A stretch of DNA of 64,000 bases from Lyophyllum atratum (taxonomy: Eukaryota; Basidiomycota; Agaricomycetes; Agaricales; Lyophyllaceae), in contig JACGCN010000017.1 of the NCBI GenBank assembly GCA_014905825.1, positions 248,001-312,000 on the forward strand, written 5' to 3'. The number at the start of each line of letters is the position of its first letter. Position 1 is the first letter of the stretch. The position numbers were made by a program, and so were the translations under genes. The notes beneath the pieces are model-generated. The model saw only the letters and a list, made by a program, of their open reading frames with translations. It was not told the origin of the DNA and did not search any database. Below, piece after piece: positions 55,490 to 64,000 of this stretch.

Positions 55490-58218
55490 TCAAACACGGC
55501 CTTTGCTATCTTTCCTGTCATATGTGGGGAGGCCGCGGTTATCTGCGCTGGAGGAGACAATGATCTCATCCACGGAAGTGTCGCGTTCGTGCAGATTGGA
55601 CTGCGGTCCGACGTAGTGCTTGCGTGCTCCAAGCATGTACCATATACTATTCATGTAATAATCAGCCACCGTCACAAGAGATTCGTAACGAGGACGTACC
55701 CTGAGAGCACCATGACACCTACGGTGATAACCTTGAAATAGGCCTGAGGTCAATGTTGGGAAGACGTTGATGCGGAAGAAGACCCACCGAAGCATAGTTC
55801 ATGTTACTTGGGGTCACTGGCAGAACAGTGGGCAGCGAGAAAATGACGACAATAAATAGCGTCCACGTTATGCAGATGAAATTGCAGGCCTTTCCGATGA
55901 AACCGTCGCCCATGTAGAACGGACCAGGTTTGAACATGACGTCAGGATGGTCTTGGAATACACGTCGCAAAAAGATGGGGATGATGTAGCTCAGGTCCAA
56001 GGCCATCGCCGTTAAGGAGAAAATGGCGTTAGCCGCGATTGGACTGGCAAGGTCGAGCAAACCGGGCAGGATGCTGAATATGGTACTCAGCCAGATAGCT
56101 CGGATTGGCGTCATGGTTTTCTTGGAGTTTCGGCCAAAGAAACCCCAATCGGGGAGACCTTGAAAGATGGAGTATTGATACGATAGTTCGGTGAGACATA
56201 AGACGGTACACACCATGATCACGGCTAAAGGCGTAGACTGTACGTGAGGTCGCCTGGAGCGCTGTTTGCACGACGAAGAATGCAGTGAGGCAGACAAAGG
56301 TCTAAAGAAGTGTAAAGATGGTGATACAATGGGATATTTCATTGAGCTCTCACCCAGAGAATCAAGGCTCCAGTTTTGCCCATACGCAGGTACATAATCT
56401 TAGAGCCATGTCAGTTCCAGGGTCATCTTTCTGTGGCGAGAATACTCACTTGGAGGAAAGCGGAACCTGATGGGCCAGGAAGGTCCTCGCTGGATATCAT
56501 CAGCAAGGAATGCCACCATAGCAATGATACGGCACATACAGAGGTCCTGAACACAAGACCATAACAATGTTCAACAGCCATCCAATGATACCGGTGCCGA
56601 TAACTATAACATATGTTTGTAACCATTCCTCGGCGTGGGTCGAAGAAGGGTAAGGGTGTCCATACCAGCGATGAAAATTGCAGATGGCGCTGATAACATT
56701 GGCCCGTCAGGATTTGTATCTTTTCCATCGCCGAAAGCTGCGCACCTGCATATGCCGCACGGCGTACTTCTTCCCTGTAATGGACTTAGATCCCGAAAAG
56801 CCTTGGAAAAAGAAGAGCGTACGAGATATGAGCAGTGGCATCATAGTCCTAATTAGGACTTAAGTAAAATATACAAGCAGTTATAAAGGTTCACTGACTG
56901 TCATCTACAGGCGAACGAGTTTAGATCCTAGAAGCGCCGAGGAGATGAGGTACGCACTGTCCACTGAACGCTGAGCAGTCCAAACAGGAACGCTATTCCT
57001 GTGTTCCATCCACCGGTTTGGTTCACAATACCATCAGACCCGAACACGTATTTTGCGGGGTGCATTTCAGACCGAGGAGTCGTCGCAAGCAAGACAATGA
57101 TGATGACTAGACAACATTATTAGATAGTGAGATGACCACAAGTATAGTGGATGTGAAAGGTGAGAAGCGTACGAAATGTTGCTCCCAGGTTCACGAACAC
57201 AAAACCAGTTGTCATCCGAGCAAGAGATCGTGTTGTAAGGGAATTCTGGGGATGGCGATGACGTCATTATAACGAGGAATCTATGAACAGAGATGATATT
57301 TACCAAGATGCCGTGGAACACAAGGAGAGCAGCGAACAAGCCTACAACTTTGCCTTGCGTGACTTCATAGTTCCCACCCTGATTCAAGACGAGTAAGTTA
57401 TCTGAACGATGCTCGGAGAATGGAAAACATACCTTGCCAATAACAACCGCAGCCCAAATCATATTGGCAAGACCAAATTCAGTTGACGAGACTCCAGCCA
57501 CTTGACCTATTGAGGGGGACGGACGTTAGCCATCGGTACGAGTTTGAAAGGGTCAAGGAAAGTCGCACCTAGAATGTTCAGCCACCCAACCACCCATCCA
57601 ACCTGTATAGCTTAGATTTGAATAACCATCTATATCAAGATGTAGGGGAATTTACCTTGGCACGATGCTTTTTAGGGGTTAATTGTGCGGACGCAGTGTA
57701 CCTGGGATAAATTTCAGACCGGGGGGGGGGGGGGGTAGGTACAAGTCAAGGTTAACACTTACAAGCCACCGCAAGTGGGATAGGCGCTAACAATCTCGGC
57801 TATGCTCGAACCCAGGGTAAAACACATACACGCCCCTAAAATCCAGCACCATACTGCCTGTAAAGAAAGGTTTAGGGCTCATCAAATGGAGATAGCGACC
57901 TGAAACCTACGGATGCTGGACCGCCGAGGAGAAGAGGGGTATTGAAAGTGGTTGCAATACTTGAGCAAAGGCCCTATAGTCACGACCGTGAGCCCTACTA
58001 GTACCTCCAGACGCGCAGAGACCTCACCATGATACTGAACGCGAAACTGATCTGTTTCGCAAAGCTCATTGTTGGTATGGAGTGCGGAAATGGACACGAC
58101 GTACCGTAGCCAGATTAGAGAACTCCCTCTTAAAAGAAGGCTTGTACCCCAATGCCACTAGCTCTCTGTCATCATCGTCAGCGCTGCTAAGCGAGTGGGT
58201 AGACTTGGTGGAAGCCAT
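55490..58218 (-). CDS. Amino-acid/GABA permease (APC superfamily)
   Basis: Plasma-membrane permease of the fungal GABA/choline/amino-acid group, about 19 short exons on the minus strand from ATG 58218 to a stop at 55490. Segments recognised in order are MASTKSTHSLSSADDDDREL, ISFAFSIM, GLCSSIATTFNTPLLLGGPA, AVWCWILGACMCFTLGSSIA, AEIVSAYPTCGGLYTASAQL, VGWVVGWLNILGQVAG, the TDYDATAHISEE motif, GWLLNIVMVLCSGPL, FLQIMYLRMGKTGAL, ATSRTVYAFSRDHGLPDWGF, LLDLASPIAANAIFSLTAMA, FKPGPFYMGDGF and FSLPTVLPVTP. A short cytosolic tail follows GIWYMLGARKHY. All twelve expected helices are represented and no frame break was found. One intron contains a C15 tract. Several exons of 24-40 nt make automated models unreliable here. 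Confidence 0.9.
57721..57735. repeat. G15 homopolymer in a permease intron
   Basis: Fifteen consecutive G on the plus strand (C15 on the gene strand) within the intron before the exon YTASAQLTPKK. It could act as part of a polypyrimidine tract. The exact length is prone to sequencing error. Confidence 0.9.
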
Positions 58219-59235
58219 CGTCGTAGGAAGAGCAAACAAGTAGAGAACTCGGCTCTAGTGCACCTCCGGATTGGAGCAACCTGTCACTTCTAGTGGAGTC
58301 CCGTGGGTGAGCGCTCAAGCAACTGACGTGACTAGAAAGAATTAGAGGGCCTGAGCGTGGTTGATGAGTACAGGTTCCCATTCGTTCGATAAGCCATACG
58401 GTCGGTAAAAATGTTGCCCACATCAGATCATGATCTTGTGATCGCCCAGGCTCGCTAGGACGCGATGACTACGCGATGGTGGTACGCGACGCGTGTGAAA
58501 TATCTGCCAAGCAGGCACAAGTCCTGGATAGCATGTGTAGGCGGCGTCACCGATACTTAGGTCTGCTTCTCTGAGTTATGCACCAGGCCCTTAAGGTATT
58601 GGGCTCACCTCACGTCTTCAGCTTGAGGGTCTCATTGCCTGGCCAAGTCCAATAATATGACCAACGTCAAGATAGTTTAGCCGTCTTGGTTGCGCCTAAT
58701 ATCGGTTACTTTCTGTCAAGCAGAATGTGATAAGAAAAACCCCTAAGATAAGTCCACTTTTGGCCCAATTTCGAGATCGCGTGATAACGCATGGCTGCAT
58801 ATCGTCGTGGATGTAGTACCATCACACAAACCCATTGGGACGCTCGAGTTACTGCCAGCAAGTAGAATGTCAAACAGGATTGTATTTTCTGACGAGGATA
58901 ACAAGACATGGATGTACGAGTATTGAACATGGGGCAGTATGCCAAAGCGAAGATTCTGCGGAAGCTGAATATCGTTCGACGCCATCTGCAGAGATTCACA
59001 TATAGTATGAGGGCAGGGACTTCATTCATAGGAGAGCATGGGGGAAAGCAATATGGCAAACAGCGAAAGCAGAGATAATAAATTCAAGTGAAAAATAGAG
59101 GGCTGGAGAAAAAGATATACTTGGGAACGACTTCAAGGTGTGTCCTTATGGGTGCATGCTGTTGAGGGGTATAAATAACAAGATATCATGGATGGATGGC
59201 TGGGTGTTCCCTGAGACAGCCTATAAAGATTAGGC
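58219..59235. other. Intergenic
   Basis: Permease upstream region and 3' flank of the coiled-coil gene. No coding segment recognised. Confidence 0.5.
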
Positions 59236-62200
59236 TCAAGCGGGTGTCGGGATCATGCTCCTCCGCTTCGAGCTCAGATCTACGTTTTCCTTCTCCTCTT
59301 GCTCAGAGACGCTAGGGACTGGAGTCGTATTCGGTACTGAGCGCAGGGACTTTAACTTCGCTGGGGTCTGTTCCAGGGAAGCCACACGTCGTGGTGGAGC
59401 CATAGCTGCAGGTTGCGCCCCAGGCTTCGTGGATGACGATCGCGAGAGCCCAAAAGATGGAGGACCACGCGCCGCAGGGGTTGGTGTGCTGCTGGCACCG
59501 CCGAATGAAGGGCGTGTTTTCACGGGGGGAGGACCCATAGACCCTTCAACCCGCTTAGATGTGCTGGCCATGGTCGAAGATCCATTCACCCGCGTGCTCT
59601 TACCCAGTGCAGGTAGCTTCGCGGCTGAGGATATTGGGGTTTCGATACCAGTACGATTACGATCTTTGCCGACGGTGCTACCTGTGTCAGATGCGACGGA
59701 CGAAGGACGAGGGACAGCGGGGGTGTTGAAGATTGTCGAGTCGCGACGATTGGTGGCGACGCGAGAAGGTGCTGGAGTGGAGCCTCCCGTACCTCGGACT
59801 CCCAGATTTCGTTTAATCTAGAACGGCGGAAGACGAGCGTAAGGGTAAGGTAAACATTGGAAATCGCAAGACGTACCAGCTGCAGTTCCTGCTGTTTCGA
59901 ATCCAAGGCAGTGTTCATGCCTTCAAGGTCCTCTTTATTCTGCTGGACCCGCTTCTCGAGCTGTACAACCTTTACCTCCTTATCCGCGCTCTCCTGCCGC
60001 AGCGACTGGATCTTTATCCTTGAGCGCTCCAGCTCCTCCTTCAGGGCTTTGATCTTGTCCGCAGAAACCTTCGCGTCGATGTCCACAGTAGCCTGGCGAC
60101 GAACCAAAGTCTCCATCTGCGTCCGCGCCTCGCCCTCACGCATCGAAACCTCCTCCAGCGCCCTAGTCTGCTCGCTGACGATATGCGCGTGCTCTCGCCT
60201 GAGGTCGCTCATCTCCTCCCGGAGCTGTTCAGCTTCAGATTCTCGTTCCCTCATCTGTTGGGAAGATTCGTCGACTTCCTGATCCCGTTGGCGAAGCTTT
60301 TCTTCCAGACGCGAGATGTTCTCTTGCGAAAATTGACGCTCTCGGTCAAGCTCTGATACGCGGTCTTCGCATTCCCGGAGTCCCTTAGTGAGGTTCTCGG
60401 AATGCTCCCGTTCTTGTTGAAGTTGGTCCTCCAGCTGGAAAACGATAGCGTTAGAAAAGGAAGAGGACAAGGGATCCATACATACCTGCTCTCTCTCCTT
60501 CTCCAGCTCTTCCTTGTAATTCCACACCTCTTGAACCTCGTTCTCCAATTCGGCCTTCTTGGTATCGCTCTCGCTCCACTCAGCATCCATGTTGACTATC
60601 TTCTCTTCAAGCTCCTCGATGTCGCCCCTGAGTGCGTCGCGTTCTTTTTCCAAATCAATGACCTTGGACTCCAAGGCCTCGATCTTTCCAGTCGCCTTCT
60701 CGGTGTGCTCCCACTGAGCGTTCAACTCCGCTTTCAAGACGCCATACTCCTCCTCGCGGGTCTGTAGTCGAAGTTTAGTGTTCTCCAGGTCTGCCTCGAG
60801 TGTCGAATTCTCCGCTTCCACGCGCTGCACCTTGGTCACCAACTCGGCCCTCTCTTCCTCCCAACCAAACTCGGCGACCCGATGCCTCTCCCGCTCCTGC
60901 TCACTTCTCTGCTCCTTCTCCATGACGATCTTCTTCAGCTCCTCCTCATCGATCAGTCCACAGCTGACATTCCCCATCTGCTCCATCTGCTCCTTCGCGT
61001 CTCGGATGCCCTCCTGCAACTCCCGCTCGCTTTCATCACGCTTCCACAGGCTCTCCTTCAGCTGCATGACATCCTCACTTCTCTCCTTCACTAAGCCCTC
61101 GAGCGTTGCCACCTCTTCCCTCAAAATCTCCTCCTTCCTCCCCCAATCGGCCTTCTCTCTCTCCAGCACCGCAATCTGCCTATGCAACATCCTCAACGCC
61201 TCCCCGCTGGCCTCATCCATGATACTGCGCTCCAAGCTATGGTGCCGCGAGCCTTCCACCTCCTCCTCCAGGTACCGGCACGTCTTCTCGAGCTCCAGCA
61301 CCTTTTTCTTCCAGCTTCTCAGGACACTCCTCCTCTTTCCCTCGTCCTTCTCCACGTCGCCAAGCTTCTTCCCCAGAATCTCAACCAGCTCCTCCCGTGC
61401 GCGCAGATCCGTCTCGTACTGCCCACACAGCTCCGTCTGTAACGCCAGCTGCGTCTGCAGTGAGAAGATGATGCTCTCCTCCTTTGACGTCTTCCGCACG
61501 TGTCTTGGCACGCCCTGCGGCGGCGTTACCGGGATCATCGTCTGCGGTGTGTAGTACGTCGTGGCATTCGCGCGGAATGGGTCTGGCTGCTCGGGCGTGC
61601 CAGAGTAGACCACGAGGTCCTGCGAAGACTCGTCATTGATGTCTTCCTCGGGAGGTTTGGGTGAGGCGCGCATCATCGACTGGAAAACCGTGTCGCTGAG
61701 GGCGCGGCTCCTGTTCTTGGCTAACTTAAGTGAGGACACGCGGGCAGGGAAGTCATCCTTGTCAAGCAATGACGCTTTAAGATCGCGGGACGAGAACACC
61801 GCCGATGTGTCGGGGGAGGAGGTGGAGTCATTATTGGCCATGGAATGGAAGACGGTTTGGCCGAAGCTGAACGACTGGCTGCGATCATGGAGGGCTGAAG
61901 GGAGGCGGGGTGACTTTTCGCGTGCATGGAAGATGGTCTCGTCGATAGGCATGGGCACGTTCTCCTTCTCTGGGGTTACGTCTGTAGGAACGTCCCTGGC
62001 TTTGCCTTTACCCTTGTCCCTGAATGGTGTCGAAGTCATCGTGCTGGTTGGTCCCGATCGCGCCCCTTGATCGCCATGACCATCCTCGGTCATGGACATG
62101 TCAACGGCACTATCAAGTGTCGGCTCTAATACGTCAAATCCGAGGCCTGGAGGCATCTTGGGAAGGTCGAGATTCTGCGATATGTCGAAGAGGTCGGTAA

Positions 62201-63179
62201 AATCAGGCTGCGGGATAGGCGACAAGAGGTTAGTCGAATTAAGGAAGGTTGCCTGCTCTCTCGCAAGAGGGGGACCGTCAACGCTGCTCAAAGGCGAAAA
62301 TACCTCTGCCATAGTGGGGCGCGACGCCTTCCCGCTCGAGGATGCCCGGGTTATGGCAGGGGTCCCAGGTCCATCAGGACTGATTCGGTCGAGACGATCA
62401 AAGGCGGCCTCCTGCGTGGCGTTTTCGGCGGGCTGCTCTGAGAGTTGCATCATCGGGTGGAAGTCGGTGTCCATGGACTGATCCGGGCTGATCACCTTGT
62501 AGGCGTCGCGGGAGAAGAAACGCACGTTTTGGCCTGTACCTGGTGTCTTGGGATCGCGGAGGATTGAACGAACCGAACCGAATTTGATATCAGCTGATGG
62601 TGTCATTGGTGATGGTTCGTTGGAAGGTGGGGTGTCGTAGTTCATACGCAGCATATCTAAGGATGGTCGGCGTAGAGCAGTCCCAGCGCTAATCGTGGCG
62701 TTAGGACGGCTGCTCGACTCGGTGGTTGCGGGGCGAAGCATGTCAAAGGAAGACCTGCGCGTGGGTGATGGTCGATGATTTTCTGTTGGAAGCTTGGAAA
62801 GAGAGGCTTGAGAGTCTGGCAAATAATGTCATTACACAAAGGACCCAAGTCTTTATGAGCGCAACTCACTGTTTCCATTACCGAGGTTGAAAGGAGACTT
62901 GACCTTCTTAGGTGGCCCGATCATCGGTGAAGGGGCTCGTAACGAATCGTTGTCGTTGAAAGGCGCTTTTGACATCCGTTTGAACATATTTCGCTTCGCA
63001 CTCTTCGATGGCGACGGCGGTGGGCTAAGATTTGTAGGGTGTTCAGAGCTGCTATGAAACACAGAAAGGTTTGGGTGTTGTTCAAACACTCTAGACATGA
63101 CATCGGCCTGAGATGAAGATGGTTCAGGGTCCCCTTGGGCTACACGAGGCTTCAGAACATTGCTGATTTTCGACCACAT
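59236..63179 (-). CDS. Large coiled-coil protein, possibly cytoskeletal or spindle-pole
   Basis: Predicted 1,259-residue protein in four exons on the minus strand (62870..63179, 60486..62815, 59877..60434, 59236..59817), all phases consistent. The N-terminal 560 residues are disordered, rich in Ser-Pro and Thr-Pro sites (SPTRRSSFDML, SPPPSPSKSAKR, SILRDPKTPGTG), suggesting cyclin-dependent or MAP-kinase phosphorylation. From about residue 580 to 1060 there is a nearly continuous coiled coil with heptads, starting SLQTQLALQTELCGQYETDL. The C-terminal 190 residues are basic and Ser/Pro-rich (KRNLGVRGTGG, SSKRRSMIPTPA). The architecture resembles spindle-pole-body or microtubule-organising scaffolds, but no diagnostic domain was recognised, so the name is only descriptive. 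ATG 63179 is used. The in-frame TTG upstream is not a likely start. Confidence 0.85.
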
Positions 63180-64000
63180 AATGGGCTGCTTTCCGTCTAT
63201 GCCCTGGTCCAACCTGGTGCGGGGAGCGTCCTGAGAAGCGGCGGGACTGTGCCTTGTTGATGGTGGCCTCCGAACGTGGTGACGGTTTAAAATGCGTGAC
63301 AGGCAGAGTAACGCAAGTTTTCAACCACGACGCGTCAGTCATGTGATCGAGTTTGATGCGCGACGCGACCCCCGAGCCTCGAGGCCCGACATCCACATGG
63401 GTTCTGTCAGTACCGAGTGTCAGCTGCTCCATTCCCAGAACATTCTGCATCTTTTGAGTGTCGCAGTTTGATGGGACGAGTCGGAAGGACCAAGCCGGGA
63501 ATATGGAGGCGGCGTCTGCGACCAGAAGGTTCAACGAGTTTTTCTGCTGGTGAAATGTGCTGGAAGGCAAACGAAGACCGATGCCTGGTCACCTCGCACA
63601 CATACTCTATGACCGTCCACCATGATAAAGAAGGCATACTTAAGCTTCATACGCCGAGGCTAGGCATTGTGGCTTGGATTTTGATGATTATCATGAAGCG
63701 CTGTGCTCTGCTGTTGTCAGACATCCTGATCGCATCGCCTCCACTGACAGATTCGAAAGGTGCTTGTTTATTTATCTCTCGAGGATACGTAGCATACTGA
63801 AACCCTACGGCTCTTTTGAAACTATCACGACATTCGTAAGTTACGAACGGTCTTCCACCGACCCTTGGACCATGAGCATGATTCCAGACTAACCAATCGG
63901 TTTGGCTGTAGAAAATAGGCATGATACCCAAAATGGAGCCCATGCACGGAATGAAACACCTGCCAAACACAATACGCCGAATTTCCGTGCCACGAACCTG
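63180..64000. other. Upstream region of the coiled-coil gene and window edge
   Basis: A minus-strand frame at 63647-63970 is open for 107 codons and could be part of a gene that continues past the window, but has no motif I recognise. Nothing else supported. Confidence 0.35.

Noticed and set aside
59255..62481. Several long plus-strand frames opposite the coiled-coil gene
   Set aside because: They are antisense shadows of a 1,259-residue gene with strong heptad periodicity on the minus strand.
1..64000. CRISPR arrays, prokaryotic operons, phage or rRNA genes
   Set aside because: No regularly spaced repeats and no bacterial gene organisation. Intron-rich fungal genes throughout.

Overview
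The window is eukaryotic nuclear DNA from a filamentous basidiomycete, most likely an Agaricomycete mushroom or polypore. The evidence is dense 45-65 nt GT-AG introns (many genes have 6-19 exons), a class I hydrophobin, secreted DUF5648 proteins, fungal-type transporters, and close homologues of core fungal genes. Bacterial-style reading (operons, RBS, CRISPR) does not apply. I resolved gene models by hand from splice consensus, reading phase and family alignment from memory. No database search was possible.

Layout. 0-2.7 kb: no gene seen. 2.7-5.3 kb: rhodanese/dual-specificity (MAPK-type) phosphatase (+). 5.7-10.9 kb: decayed sugar transporter (-) divergent from a GH31 alpha-xylosidase/alpha-glucosidase (+) carrying a one-base frameshift. 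11.2-11.7 kb: hydrophobin (-). 12.9-17.2 kb: choline-phosphate cytidylyltransferase (-) and a membrane-anchored amidohydrolase (+) sharing a 126-bp divergent promoter. 17.8-24.9 kb: housekeeping or regulatory cluster with a DUF2786 protein, an esterase-fold protein that seems to lack its catalytic residues, an unrecognised protein, TFIIE-beta and Yae1.

25.5-34.2 kb: a birth-and-death region. It holds three tandem epoxide-hydrolase-like genes with the same exon plan (one frameshifted, one with a GC-AG intron), then two secreted DUF5648 genes (one frameshifted), then a roughly 400-bp direct duplication of the second gene's upstream region with no gene attached. 35.2-38.4 kb: BAP31/Yet-type ER protein (+) and an MFS (Dal5/Tna1-type) permease (-). 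39-40.7 kb: a 2-oxoglutarate oxygenase reduced to two degraded copies. 40.9-46.1 kb: nitrilase, Cbf1-like bHLH factor and malate dehydrogenase, all on the minus strand. 47-48.3 kb: poorly resolved membrane protein. 49.5-50.3 kb: Ser/Pro-rich protein. 50.3-55.1 kb: gene-poor. 55.1 kb: intron-containing tRNA-Gly(UCC). 55.5-58.2 kb: amino-acid/GABA permease. 59.2-63.2 kb: 1,259-residue coiled-coil protein.

No single new system is proven. The most notable points are the tandem hydrolase array and decaying paralogue zone, several micro-exons (9, 11, 20, 23, 25 nt), an esterase fold missing its catalytic triad, an exact Cbf1-type site inside the bHLH gene's own intron, and three one-base indels in otherwise cleanly spliceable genes, which are either real pseudogenisation or assembly error.
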